64,000 nt of DNA. Source: Chitinophagaceae bacterium UBA7600 (lineage in GTDB: Bacteria; Bacteroidota; Bacteroidia; Chitinophagales; Chitinophagaceae). Positions 43,748-52,641 of this stretch are shown in pieces. A program made the translations under genes and the position numbers. The stretch covers positions 1 to 64,000 of the forward strand of contig DLKC01000012.1 in NCBI GenBank assembly GCA_002478885.1. The letters are read 5' to 3'. Positions within the stretch are counted from its first letter, which is position 1; each line of letters starts with the position of its first letter. The notes beneath the pieces are model-generated. The model worked only from the letters and a program-made list of their open reading frames with translations. It was not told where the DNA came from and made no database searches.

Positions 43748-44632
43748 TCATTCCCAAAAATCCCCCATCTTCTTTCTCAGGAATGCAACACTTCTTTCCA
43801 GTTGATCCATTCCATCTACGCCGTCTTCAATACTGATCCATCCGTCAAAACCAACACGTTTTAATTCGGTGAATATGGCATCATAGTCGTTTAACCCCTT
43901 TCCTATTTCACCATGCTTCAACCGCTTCGCATATCCTGCCGCATCCATTTCTTCGTTACGCAGGTCTGCAATCGTTCCTTCAATGAGATACCGATCGCTT
44001 GCATGCATCGTAACAACCCGTTTTGAAATACGACTTAACAATTCCAGCGGATCTTCGCCGGCGAGATAAGTGTTGCTGGGATCATAGTTTACGCCAAAGT
44101 TTGGATGCTGTATTTTATCGACCAACATGCAGAATACTTCCATTTTCTGGGCAAACTCGGGATAGAGCCAGAAATCATCTTTGTAATGATTCTCGATCAT
44201 GAGCGTGATACCATATTGCTGTGCATAAGGAAGACAGGCTTCTATACCCGAAACTGCAAGTTGCACTCCTTCTTCAATTGAAAGTCCCGGCCGTCTTTGT
44301 CCCGAGAGCACCCTGCAATAAGTGCCTCCTAATGCGGCGGTCATATCTATCCAACGCTTTTGCCGGGCAATCTCTTCTCTACGAAAATGTTCATCCGGGT
44401 GCGTGAAGTCGGGCGAACAGCACATCATGGGTATAACCTTTCCCTGGTCCTCCACTTGCCGGCGAAACAGAGACCAATTGCGTTCGTCGTCCATTTCCAA
44501 AAACCCTGCATACCATTCCAACCCATCGATATCGAGTTGGCAGGCAAGCCCGATCCATTCGGAAACTTTCATCGTTCCATCCTTACAAAGAGCCTGCATA
44601 AATGCCTTCGGGAAAGCGGCTAACTTCGGCAT
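43748..44632 (-). CDS. TIM-barrel sugar isomerase/epimerase (xylose-isomerase-like)
   Basis: A 294-residue member of the AP endonuclease 2/xylose-isomerase-like TIM-barrel family. Metal ligand positions are visible: Glu in LMIENHYKDD, Asp in GVNYDPSN, His in VTMHASDR and the late Glu in WISIEDGVDG. The family includes IolE/IolI, hydroxypyruvate isomerase and ketose epimerases; the substrate cannot be read. It starts 5 bp after the SDR stop codon and is the last gene in the HUMPS-ADH-SDR-isomerase series. No signal peptide. Confidence 0.9.
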   Translation of the reverse strand: MPKLAAFPKAFMQALCKDGTMKVSEWIGLACQLDIDGLEWYAGFLEMDDERNWSLFRRQVEDQGKVIPMMCCSPDFTHPDEHFRREEIARQKRWIDMTAALGGTYCRVLSGQRRPGLSIEEGVQLAVSGIEACLPYAQQYGITLMIENHYKDDFWLYPEFAQKMEVFCMLVDKIQHPNFGVNYDPSNTYLAGEDPLELLSRISKRVVTMHASDRYLIEGTIADLRNEEMDAAGYAKRLKHGEIGKGLNDYDAIFTELKRVGFDGWISIEDGVDGMDQLERSVAFLRKKMGDFWE

Positions 44633-44637
44633 AGCAA

Positions 44638-45438
44638 TTATTTTTTTACAGGAATTGTTGTGCTGTCTTTTGGAGGGTTTCGCCCGATGAACGGGTGTTG
44701 CTCGAGGTCTACGACCTGCCCGCTGATGGGCCCGCTTTCATCAGCGAGCCAGTAAACAGCAGCAGCAGCGATTTCTGCCGGCCATAAGATGCGGCCCGAT
44801 GGTGCGTATACATCCGGCAGATCTTTATACCAATCCTCCGAAAGGCCATGTTCTTTCTTTCGCTGAATTTCTTTTTCCGTTAAAACCCAGCCTGGGTTGA
44901 TTTGGTTTACACGAACACCGTTTTCGCGGAACAAAGTGTCGCCGAGGTTCCTGGTCATAGTCATCAATGCTCCTTTTGAAACGCTGTACGCAAAGAGGTT
45001 TGGCTCGCCGCTGTAGGCATTAACCGATCCGATATTCAGCACGCAACCTTTTGCAGCTTCCAGATAAGGCAACGCCGCTTTGATGAGCGCGAACGGCGCA
45101 ATCGCATTGGTCTCCATCACTTTTCTGAGCAACGTTTCATCGGTTGTATGAATATTTGATGATACTACCCAGGCTGCGTTATTCACCACCGCATCAAGTT
45201 TACCAAAATGCCTGATGGCAGTTTCCACAAGCCTTTGCACGGCAGCTTCAGCAATAAGGTCTTCAATATGCAATATGGCTTTGTCATCGCCAGCTTCGGC
45301 AACAACCGCTTCGCCCCAATGTTTTTCCAGGCCGTGAACAATGACCCGCGCTCCTTCTTTTACACATCGCAAGGCAATTGCTTTGCCGATACCTGTTGTA
45401 CTGCCCGTAACAATAATGACCTTGTTTTGTAACCGCAT
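44638..45438 (-). CDS. SDR-family oxidoreductase of the sugar cluster
   Basis: A 266-residue short-chain dehydrogenase. The Rossmann motif is TGSTTGIGKA, VNNAAWVV is the NNAG turn, the active site is IGSVNAYSG with YSVSK, and NPGWVLT is the substrate-side loop. Cofactor preference is not clear. In this neighbourhood it probably oxidises or reduces a polyol, uronate or keto-sugar. The isomerase gene follows after 5 bp. The upstream dehydrogenase gene is separated by 227 bp that contains two repeat copies, which may split or regulate the transcript. Confidence 0.92.
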   Translation of the reverse strand: MRLQNKVIIVTGSTTGIGKAIALRCVKEGARVIVHGLEKHWGEAVVAEAGDDKAILHIEDLIAEAAVQRLVETAIRHFGKLDAVVNNAAWVVSSNIHTTDETLLRKVMETNAIAPFALIKAALPYLEAAKGCVLNIGSVNAYSGEPNLFAYSVSKGALMTMTRNLGDTLFRENGVRVNQINPGWVLTEKEIQRKKEHGLSEDWYKDLPDVYAPSGRILWPAEIAAAAVYWLADESGPISGQVVDLEQHPFIGRNPPKDSTTIPVKK

Positions 45439-45493
45439 GATCGTTTATATAAGTGATTGTTTTTATGTTAGCGGCGCTACTGTAATACTGTGA

Positions 45494-45523
45494 TACATCG
45501 TTGTGTCACTCACTGCATTGCCA
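45494..45523 (-). repeat. Intergenic repeat, short form A-prime
   Basis: Minus-strand reading: GCAGTGAGTGACACAACGAT. It lies between two genes of the sugar cluster. Confidence 0.7.
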
Positions 45524-45582
45524 GGTACATTGCCGGGCAGTAAAATGGGAACAACCCGGGCCTGCCCCCCTCTTGATCCATC

Positions 45583-45630
45583 AGTACAGCGTGCGATGCC
45601 GGATAAGCCGGTACTACCGCGCAGCCGGGC
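45583..45630 (+). repeat. Intergenic repeat, long hairpin form B
   Basis: GTACAGCGTGCGATGCCGGA then TAAGCCGGTACTACCGCGCAG and tail CCGGGC. The stem TGCCGG/CCGGTA contains one G-T pair. Head and tail match full short-form copies. Confidence 0.85.
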
Positions 45631-45665
45631 TGCACAGTGCTTCAAATGCCGGCTCCACCAATAAC

Positions 45666-46691
45666 TTATACCGGTTTCAGTACGCTCTTCACAACCTCAC
45701 CGTTGTGCATTTTTTCAAATGCTTCGTGCCATCCGGAGATCGGCCAAACACCACCAATAATGGGCCTTACATCGAGGCGGCCACTTGCGAGCAAAGCAAT
45801 AACGCGTTCCCACACGGGCCAGTTATGACTAAAGCTACCCTGCAACGTAACATTTTTCTGCACCAGCGGATCGAGCGAGAAGCCCAGCGGCTGAGGCCCC
45901 CAACCCACTTTGGTAATATGCCCGTTGGGGCGCACGAGTTCCAGCGCGATTTTTAATGTGATGCTTGTTCCCGCCGCATCGATCACGCAGTCGGCGCCAA
46001 GCCCGTCGCGTTGTTTTGCCCAGGCAGAGGCATCGCCGGCTATTACATCGCAGCCATATTGTTTAGCAATATTCAGCCGGTGAATATCTGTTTCCAATCC
46101 AACAACAGCCACATCGGCACCACAGAGTTTTGCCACGGCGGCGCATAGAATGCCAATCGTACCCGGACCTAAAACGATTACCCGGTCGCCAGGCTTAAGC
46201 CTTGTATTTTCAACGACAGCATTAAACGCAACACAGCAGGGCTCGGTGAGGCAGGCCTGCTCAAAACCCAGTTCACCTGGCACATGATGCAGGCAGCGTG
46301 CCGGCACTTTTACATAGCGTGTCATGGCGCCGTTTACGCCGTAGCCAAATCCTTTTCGGGTTGGATCGAGATTGTAAAGTCCCTGCCGCGACATAGGATT
46401 GTTTGTGTCGATCACCGCCGCCGTTTCGCTAACCACGCGGTCGCCCGCATTCCACCCCTTTACACGGCCGCCGGTTTCAACAATATGGCCGCCAAACTCG
46501 TGACCCAGCACGACGGGGTAATTGACCGGCCAGCTATGGTCTGCCGTCCATTGGTGGAGGTCACTGCCGCAAACACCCACGTTGGCCACTTCAAGCAGCA
46601 CATCGTCCTCGCCAATCGACGGCATCTCTATTTCGCGGATTTCTACAGCACCTTTTGTGGGAGCATAGTTTACAACGGCTGCTGATTTCAT
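45666..46691 (-). CDS. Zinc-type alcohol/polyol dehydrogenase without the structural zinc cysteines
   Basis: A 341-residue medium-chain dehydrogenase. The catalytic zinc residues are present in GVCGSDLHQW and VLGHEFGGHIVE. The cofactor motif is LGPGTIGILCAAVAK. The usual four-cysteine structural zinc loop is absent: between GDRVVSETAAVID and GFGYG there is no cysteine. That pattern is known for certain polyol/sugar-acid dehydrogenase subgroups, so this is probably functional rather than broken. The substrate is likely a sugar, polyol or uronate-derived acid. It starts 25 bp downstream of the HUMPS decarboxylase gene, suggesting one transcript. Confidence 0.88.
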   Translation of the reverse strand: MKSAAVVNYAPTKGAVEIREIEMPSIGEDDVLLEVANVGVCGSDLHQWTADHSWPVNYPVVLGHEFGGHIVETGGRVKGWNAGDRVVSETAAVIDTNNPMSRQGLYNLDPTRKGFGYGVNGAMTRYVKVPARCLHHVPGELGFEQACLTEPCCVAFNAVVENTRLKPGDRVIVLGPGTIGILCAAVAKLCGADVAVVGLETDIHRLNIAKQYGCDVIAGDASAWAKQRDGLGADCVIDAAGTSITLKIALELVRPNGHITKVGWGPQPLGFSLDPLVQKNVTLQGSFSHNWPVWERVIALLASGRLDVRPIIGGVWPISGWHEAFEKMHNGEVVKSVLKPV

Positions 46692-46716
46692 GTTTATTAT
46701 TTTTCTATCCTGTATT

Positions 46717-47421
46717 TTACTTTCCGACTTTCACGTCTCCATACGCATGTACTTTTTCGCAAATCAGGCGAAGCGATGCTTCCAGGTCTCCGTCGGCGGT
46801 TTTAAAAGCATCGGCGTCTATGGTAAGCGGTGCGCCCAGCACAACAAGCGGGGCACCGTATTCGGGGCATCGAATGGCCTGTTCCAATGATAAGCCACCG
46901 ACGGCCTGCACGGGCACGTTAACAGCCTGCACTACTTCGCGCAACTGGTCGAGGGGGCCCGGCATCCGTTGTCCACGGGCGGCAATGCCACGGCGTTCGT
47001 CGTACCCGATATGATGGATCACGTAGTCGCAGCCGAGATCTTCCAGCATTTTTGCTGCATCTACCATATCGGGACAACCAAGATTATCGCCCATAACTTT
47101 GATACCGTAGTCTTTGCCTGCCTTAACCACGCATTTAATGGTTTCTTCATGGGCCCTTGCCATAACAACCACATGAGTGGCACCTGCTTTCGCCATCATT
47201 TCTGCCTCCAGGTAGCCGCCGTCCATAGTCTTGAGGTCGGCGACGATTGGTATGCCCGGAAATGTTTCGTGCAACCTTTTTACACCATGCAGACCCTCAG
47301 CAAGAATAAACGGCGTTCCCGCCTCGAGCCAGTCAACGCCGGCGCGCATTGCCATGGCGGCAGTAGCCAGGGCTTCATCCATATTAATAATGTCGAGGGA
47401 AATCTGAACAATCGGTTTCAT
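46717..47421 (-). CDS. HUMPS-family decarboxylase/synthase (hexulose-phosphate synthase or keto-gulonate-phosphate decarboxylase-like)
   Basis: A 234-residue TIM-barrel protein of the OMP-decarboxylase superfamily HUMPS branch. It opens PIVQISLDIINMDEALATA and has the catalytic VADLKTMDGG (DxKxxD), then GATHVVVMARA, a middle GDNLGCPDMV, IHHIGYDERR and the phosphate-binding PVQAVGGLS. The branch contains 3-hexulose-6-phosphate synthase and 3-keto-L-gulonate-6-phosphate decarboxylase. Which reaction applies cannot be decided here. Neighbouring dehydrogenases and an isomerase favour a keto-sugar-acid decarboxylase. First gene of the leftward cluster. Confidence 0.88.
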   Translation of the reverse strand: MKPIVQISLDIINMDEALATAAMAMRAGVDWLEAGTPFILAEGLHGVKRLHETFPGIPIVADLKTMDGGYLEAEMMAKAGATHVVVMARAHEETIKCVVKAGKDYGIKVMGDNLGCPDMVDAAKMLEDLGCDYVIHHIGYDERRGIAARGQRMPGPLDQLREVVQAVNVPVQAVGGLSLEQAIRCPEYGAPLVVLGAPLTIDADAFKTADGDLEASLRLICEKVHAYGDVKVGK

Positions 47422-47563
47422 ATAACAAGCAATTGAATTCGCAATCAGTCGTTGAACCAGGTTTTAAATGTAGCCAAATAGCTGCAATAAAAAACAGGGA
47501 AGCTTTTATGAAACAGGTTTAAAAAAACAATCGGGTATAACGGCTGCAGTACCAACTGTGTGG

Positions 47564-47611
47564 CCTCTTGTTCTTTAGTGCCGGCTTATCCGGCATCACT
47601 CAGTTGAGCGT
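47564..47611 (-). repeat. Intergenic repeat, long hairpin form B
   Basis: Minus-strand reading: GAGTGATGCCGGATAAGCCG then GCACTAAAGAACAAGAGG. The stem TGCCGG/CCGGCA and loop ATAAG are perfect. The head CAACTGAGTGA is of the A-prime kind. Confidence 0.85.
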
Positions 47612-47754
47612 TCTTAATATGGATGAGCAGAAAGCTTCACCAGCTTTTTTGTGAACAAGGGTTAGTGAAAGGTTACCTGGTGATTGGAATAATTTTCTCT
47701 GCCCGCTGCCCAATTTTTGCCATTGCCTTTTTGCCGTGCTGAGTTTTTTGTTGC

Positions 47755-47806
47755 CGTACAAGAGTGCGACGCAACGAACGCCAATAGCATTTCAAAAGCC
47801 GGGCAC
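47755..47806 (+). repeat. Intergenic repeat, short form A, full length
   Basis: CGTACAAGAGTGCGACGCAA then CGAACGCC and tail AAGCCGGGCAC. One of the most complete copies. Confidence 0.9.
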
Positions 47807-47982
47807 ACAAAGAAAAAAGACGGAAGAAAAGCAGGTTTTGCTTCTAAAAAGGATTCCATATAATAGAAAACCCATCCATAATACGGATGCCGGCATTGGG
47901 GAAAAATTATTAAAGTCGTTGAAAATCAACACAATGAATCATTGGCACAGGAATAGAAATTATCGGGCAAAACAATAATAAA

Positions 47983-48426
47983 ATGGAAACAAGTCAATCG
48001 CCAAAAATCTTCATCGTAGACGACGATATTTTCTGCCGTGAAATTTATGAACAACATTTAAAGAATGTTGGTTACACCGACATAACTTCATTCGACAATG
48101 GCCAGGATTGTATCAATCATCTTACCGAAGAGCCTGACATTATTTTTCTCGACCACCGGATGGAACCTTTGGATGGGATTGAAGTGCTGAAAAAAATCAA
48201 GCGTTTTAACCCCGACATTTATCTTGTTCTTATATCCGGACAGGAAGATATGCAGGTGGCAATCAATGCACTGAAATATGGAGCGTTTGATTACATCATT
48301 AAAGGCGAGAATGATCTTGAAATGATCAATTCAATCCTGAAAAAGATTTTGAATGTGATGGAAATGCTGAAAAAGCCAAAAGCCGCCAGCTGGACCAAAT
48401 TGTTTTCTTACCTGAATATTTTATAA
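47983..48426 (+). CDS. Single-domain response regulator
   Basis: A 147-residue CheY-like receiver. The acidic pocket is at D13-D15 (FIVDDDIF), the phosphorylated aspartate is D57 in IIFLDHRMEPLDG, and the Thr/Ser and Lys positions are in LVLISGQED and DYIIKGEND. There is no DNA-binding output domain; the last 25 residues form a basic tail. It begins the polysaccharide operon, 13 bp before the Wza-like gene, so it may control export or activity by protein contact. A partner kinase is not adjacent. Confidence 0.9.
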   Translation: METSQSPKIFIVDDDIFCREIYEQHLKNVGYTDITSFDNGQDCINHLTEEPDIIFLDHRMEPLDGIEVLKKIKRFNPDIYLVLISGQEDMQVAINALKYGAFDYIIKGENDLEMINSILKKILNVMEMLKKPKAASWTKLFSYLNIL

Positions 48427-48439
48427 ACCCAATCCTACT

Positions 48440-49195
48440 ATGTTCAACCCAACCAAATTAACCCTGCTGCTTTGCGTACTTGTATCGTTAAGCAGTTGCG
48501 CCACGCAAAATATGTTTCAAAGCCAGGACCCCGCACCTGCCGCCAAAGATGATTCTTTGTTTTTTAAGCCACAGGAAAATTACCAGTATGTGATTCGCAA
48601 AGATGACAAACTAAACCTGAGTATATGGGACAATGATGACCTGAGCGTTGGTTCTATTTTCGGCATCTATAACTCCGACCAGGGATATGGAAAGTGGGTG
48701 ATGGTGGACACAAAAGGTATGATTACGGTTCCGAAGATCGGTGAAATAAAAGTGGAAGGCCTTACCGTATCGGCAGCCAAAGACAGCCTGGTAAAAGCTT
48801 ACTCAAGATGGATCGTAAAACCGATTATAGACATCAAGGTGCTCAATAAAGAAGTTACTGTTATCGGTGACCTGCGGGCACCAGGTAAAATAGCCCTTGA
48901 AAAAGATAACAATACCCTGGTAGAGCTGATTGGCAAAGCCGGTGATGTGGATTTTTATGCAGACAAGTCGAAAGTGAAAGTGATCAGAATGGTCGATAAC
49001 AACCCGAAATACATAACCGTTGACCTGACCAGGATGGACAACTACTATGTGAATAATATACAAATCCATCCCGGGGATGTGATCTACGTGCCTTCGAAGA
49101 AAGGAAAAGAATGGGATAAACGTGCAGGCGCTTCTATTATACCTGCCACCGCGGTGATCACTTCGATTATCTTAATAGCATCACTCTTCAAATAA
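48440..49195 (+). CDS. Wza-like polysaccharide export lipoprotein
   Basis: A 251-residue outer-membrane lipoprotein. The signal ends in lipobox LVSLSSCATQ. The poly_export domain is NYQYVIRKDDKLNLSIWDND, with VMVDTKGMITVPKIGEIKVEGLTV. An SLBB domain follows with VTVIGDLRAPGKIALEKDNN and HPGDVIYVPSKKG. A C-terminal hydrophobic helix (SIIPATAVITSIILIASLF) could cross the outer membrane as in Wza. It should form the export channel for the polymer made by the downstream genes. Next gene after 7 bp. Confidence 0.92.
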   Translation: MFNPTKLTLLLCVLVSLSSCATQNMFQSQDPAPAAKDDSLFFKPQENYQYVIRKDDKLNLSIWDNDDLSVGSIFGIYNSDQGYGKWVMVDTKGMITVPKIGEIKVEGLTVSAAKDSLVKAYSRWIVKPIIDIKVLNKEVTVIGDLRAPGKIALEKDNNTLVELIGKAGDVDFYADKSKVKVIRMVDNNPKYITVDLTRMDNYYVNNIQIHPGDVIYVPSKKGKEWDKRAGASIIPATAVITSIILIASLFK

Positions 49196-49202
49196 CCTCG
49201 TC

Positions 49203-51365
49203 ATGAATAACTGGAAAGACACGCTGAACATGTTAAGGCCTTTTTATCGCGGCCTCCCCATAATTGCGGTAATTATGATCGTTGCCGTGCTGACAATGAG
49301 CAAGTACCTGAACTATGTTACTCCAATGTATGAGAGCGTTTCGAAAATAAAGCTGGCCGATGTTAAAGAAGGTGCAGCAAGCGCCACTATGTACAAAGAC
49401 TTTGACGTGTTTGCAACCACCAATAAGATAGGCGCGGAAGTGGAAGTAGTCAAATCCCCGGTAGTCATAAAAAAGGCGCTCAGCAATTTAAACATACAGA
49501 CAACCATTTTCAGGATCGGCGATTTTCGCAACACCGAACTCTATGATCAGTCGCCCCTGAGAATAATGACTGACATAAAAGACCAGAAACTATTTGATAA
49601 AGCTTTTGCTGTAACAGTTAAGAATAACAGCATCCTTGACATAACAACCCCGAATGCGGAAAAGATAGAAGGGAAAATAAATGAGGTTATTCACGCAAAA
49701 GGTGTTGACATTTTAATTGTGTTCAACGACTCGCTGATAAGCAGGAAGCCCGGGTTGCTTATTAATGACAACTACCAGTTTATTGTTCATTCGGAAAATA
49801 AACTGATCGATGAAATAAGGGAAACGATAGATGTAATGGCCGCCGATAAAGAGGTGCCTATTATCAGAATCGCTTATACAAGTGCAGTGCCCCAGAAATC
49901 GGCTGACATAGTAAACCAGATTTCTGAAGCCTATATAAACGATTATATAAGCGAAAAATATAAGACAGCAGATACCACCGTTGATTTTTTAAATAAAGAA
50001 CTACATAACTATAATACGAAACTTGCCAGTAGTGAAAACGAGATTGAAGATTATAAACACAAGGAAGGTATCGTTGATATTCCACAGGAGATTGACGCGA
50101 CCCTGAAAAAAGTGGGAGACCTAAAGAAACAACTGGCCAATGTTAAAATGAGCCTTGCAAGCATCGACAGCCTGAATAACTATGTACAGCGTGGCAAAGA
50201 CAACTTTCTTGATCTCGCGCCAAACTTCGAAGCATACAACGACCTGCTTTCAACGGAGATCGTGAAGAAAATGAAAACTCTTCAATCTGAAAAACGCGAC
50301 CTTCTTTTAAAATATACCCCCGAAAATGAAAAAGTACAGGTAGTTGATCAGAAACTGAAAGATATGGATGACTACCTGCTGGAAGGTATTAAAAATTCAA
50401 AGGCAGATCTCCAGATAAAATACGATGAACTGGACCTTGCCATCAAGAATGCAGAATCAGCTTTTGCATCTATGCCTTCAAAACAAAAGAATATGGTGAT
50501 ACTGGACAGGAATTTTGGTCTCAATGAAGATATTTACAAATTCCTCCATGAAAAAAGAACCGACGCCGAAATAACAAGAGCTGCCAACATTTCCTTTCAC
50601 CGCATTCTTGCAGCGGGAGAAGTTCCTACAACGCCGGTATCCCCAAATGTAACCCTGCTGAAAGCAGTGGCAGGCTTTCTTGGCTTCCTGGGAGGGATTT
50701 TCCTGATCTATCTTGTACACTTTATCAAAGGCAGGGTTAATGACCTGAACAGCATTCAAAGAAGTTCTGACACACCTGTGTTAGCAGCTATCCCCTTTCT
50801 TTCAAAAGAAAAAGGCCGGGAACTGTTCTTTGATAAAACAGCCATTGAAATTGAAATAAAGAAATGGCTTAGCCCGGGTTCGGTAATTGTTTGTTCTTCT
50901 TTTGATAAAAATGAAGGCAAAAGATTCGTTGCCGTTTCCCTTGCGAAATCTATTGAAAATCTCGGAAAGAAGGTTTTGCTGGTTGATGTTGATTCTACCA
51001 TAGGTGAAGCCATCCCCAATGAAGTAAATATGGTATCACTCCCGGCATCAGGTCTTAAATGGAAACAACCCGATGTATGGAAAAACCTTGTCAGCAAATG
51101 GAAAGAAGACAATGAAGTGATTGTCATCAAAAATGCTCCCTTGAAAAAAGAATCTTCCTCTATGCTGGCAATGGCTTCAGGAACACTAAATCTTTTTCTA
51201 CTCGACAGCCGGAATACACGCAAATCGCGTATTGAAGAGGCCGACCTGCTTAAAGAAGATCTGCAAATACCTAATATGCAATTCCTGCTGAACAGGAGCG
51301 GCTATACCCCGACATTATTCACACAGGCATTTGATATTACCAAACGAATTTTCAAAAAGAAATAG
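49203..51365 (+). CDS. Wzc-like polysaccharide co-polymerase with degenerate kinase domain
   Basis: A 720-residue inner-membrane protein controlling polymer length and export. The N-terminal Wzz domain follows a first membrane helix (about 17-35), a long periplasmic coiled-coil region runs to about 470, and a second membrane helix (about 483-505) precedes the cytosolic domain. The C-terminal part has the BY-kinase fold but the ATP motifs are altered. Walker A reads KNEGKR (K573, R574) instead of PGEGKS, Walker B reads VIVIKNAPL without the aspartate, and no tyrosine cluster closes the protein. Walker A-prime VLLVDVDS is kept. Kinase activity is therefore unlikely. A separate kinase is not seen in the window. 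Confidence 0.9.
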   Translation: MNNWKDTLNMLRPFYRGLPIIAVIMIVAVLTMSKYLNYVTPMYESVSKIKLADVKEGAASATMYKDFDVFATTNKIGAEVEVVKSPVVIKKALSNLNIQTTIFRIGDFRNTELYDQSPLRIMTDIKDQKLFDKAFAVTVKNNSILDITTPNAEKIEGKINEVIHAKGVDILIVFNDSLISRKPGLLINDNYQFIVHSENKLIDEIRETIDVMAADKEVPIIRIAYTSAVPQKSADIVNQISEAYINDYISEKYKTADTTVDFLNKELHNYNTKLASSENEIEDYKHKEGIVDIPQEIDATLKKVGDLKKQLANVKMSLASIDSLNNYVQRGKDNFLDLAPNFEAYNDLLSTEIVKKMKTLQSEKRDLLLKYTPENEKVQVVDQKLKDMDDYLLEGIKNSKADLQIKYDELDLAIKNAESAFASMPSKQKNMVILDRNFGLNEDIYKFLHEKRTDAEITRAANISFHRILAAGEVPTTPVSPNVTLLKAVAGFLGFLGGIFLIYLVHFIKGRVNDLNSIQRSSDTPVLAAIPFLSKEKGRELFFDKTAIEIEIKKWLSPGSVIVCSSFDKNEGKRFVAVSLAKSIENLGKKVLLVDVDSTIGEAIPNEVNMVSLPASGLKWKQPDVWKNLVSKWKEDNEVIVIKNAPLKKESSSMLAMASGTLNLFLLDSRNTRKSRIEEADLLKEDLQIPNMQFLLNRSGYTPTLFTQAFDITKRIFKKK

Positions 51366-51375
51366 TAAAAAACAG

Positions 51376-52641
51376 ATGAAACCACTTGAAATGATAAAGA
51401 AATTCAGCAATCCAAAAATGCTGATGCTTACGGACCAGGTGCTGGTAAGTGGTGCTTCATTTGCTACCAACATATTGCTGGCCCGCTCTCTTGGTCTCAG
51501 CGAATATGGAAAATTTTCCGCCATCATTCTGCTGCAGATGTTCATTCTATCCATGCAACAAGCTTCCATCACAGGTATCTTCCAGGTTATGTTTCCCGGT
51601 TTTGATCAAAAGGCCAGGATCCGTTACTCGGCAAGCCTGATTTTCTCAGAGGTTTTTTTCTTACTAATGCTATCCATCATAGCATTGATAGCAAATCTGG
51701 CAGTCCCCGTAGTCTTTGCCAGCTATCAGCCGGTGATAATACCTGGTCTGTTGTCTATAGTACTTTTCCTGCTGCAGGATTACCTGAGAAAAGTCTTCCT
51801 TACGAAAGAACAACCGGCCAAAGCGCTTTGGATAGATGCAATTACCAATATTTTACAGATGCTGGCTCTTGCTTTCGTCAGCATTTTTGGCAAGCTTGAC
51901 CTGGCCCTGGCATGCTGGATTGTTGCATTGACTTTCATACCGTCAGTTACCGTGGGCGTCATCTGGCTGAAACCCGGCAAACCCGATATTTCAGAGATAA
52001 AAAGCACCGTAAAACTGCACAAGGCAAAATCAGGATGGTTGCTATTGTCGGCATTGCTTCAATGGGGCTCCGGCAATTTCTTTGTAGTAGCCGCCGGCTG
52101 GTGGCTTGGCGCTGCAGCCTTGGGTGCATTAAGATTGGCACAATATATCTACGGTCTGCTAAACGTGTTACTGCAGGCAATTGAAAATTATACTGTTCCA
52201 AAAGCGGCCAGCATTCATGCCGGCGGCAAAGATCTTGGGGCGTACCTGAAAATTGTTTTCAAAAAATCGTTGTTGTATATCGTTCCGCTTTTGTTACTGC
52301 TGTCTGTTTTTGCCAAACAGGTATTGCAGCTCGCAGGTGGCGCAGATTACACACAGTATAGCTATATCATGTATGCGCTGGCTTTTATTTACCTGCTCAT
52401 TCTAACAGGCAATCCGTTTAGAGTAGCGTTGCGCGTTCACTTTATGAACAAATATTATTTCACAGGTTATCTCATTGCAGCCGGATTCAGCATTTGTACC
52501 GCACGCTGGATGATACTTACCTGGAATTTAAACGGCGTGTTGGCAGGCTTATTCTTAACCCAATTGATACTTGTGTGCTATTGGGCAATTATACTCACCA
52601 GAAAAAATATAATAGCATGGAAATTATTCACCTCATTTTAG
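51376..52641 (+). CDS. Polysaccharide flippase (Wzx/MATE-like)
   Basis: A 421-residue membrane protein with about 12 hydrophobic segments. The ATG at 51376 is chosen; an upstream frame lies within the preceding gene. The family opening is DQVLVSGASFATNILLARSL with GLSEYGKFSAIILLQ, typical of Wzx-type oligosaccharide flippases. It should move lipid-linked repeat units across the inner membrane. The gene begins 10 bp after wzc-like and overlaps the next glycosyltransferase gene by 25 bp, which indicates one transcript. Confidence 0.88.
   Translation: MKPLEMIKKFSNPKMLMLTDQVLVSGASFATNILLARSLGLSEYGKFSAIILLQMFILSMQQASITGIFQVMFPGFDQKARIRYSASLIFSEVFFLLMLSIIALIANLAVPVVFASYQPVIIPGLLSIVLFLLQDYLRKVFLTKEQPAKALWIDAITNILQMLALAFVSIFGKLDLALACWIVALTFIPSVTVGVIWLKPGKPDISEIKSTVKLHKAKSGWLLLSALLQWGSGNFFVVAAGWWLGAAALGALRLAQYIYGLLNVLLQAIENYTVPKAASIHAGGKDLGAYLKIVFKKSLLYIVPLLLLLSVFAKQVLQLAGGADYTQYSYIMYALAFIYLLILTGNPFRVALRVHFMNKYYFTGYLIAAGFSICTARWMILTWNLNGVLAGLFLTQLILVCYWAIILTRKNIIAWKLFTSF

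Larger units (their letters stand above)
47422..47982. other. Intergenic region between sugar cluster and polysaccharide locus
   Basis: About 560 bp between divergent operons. It holds a long-form repeat (47564-47611) and a full short-form repeat (47755-47806). Nearer the response-regulator gene are a small GTTGA/TCAAC hairpin (around 47917) and TTGGCACAGGAATA (around 47943), weakly like the leader motif at 55442 and 62285. Frames in the region cross repeats and are not called. Confidence 0.55.

Noticed and set aside
47736-47978. 80-codon frame before the response regulator
   Set aside because: It translates a full repeat copy, and the sequence is low-complexity basic without similarity to known families.
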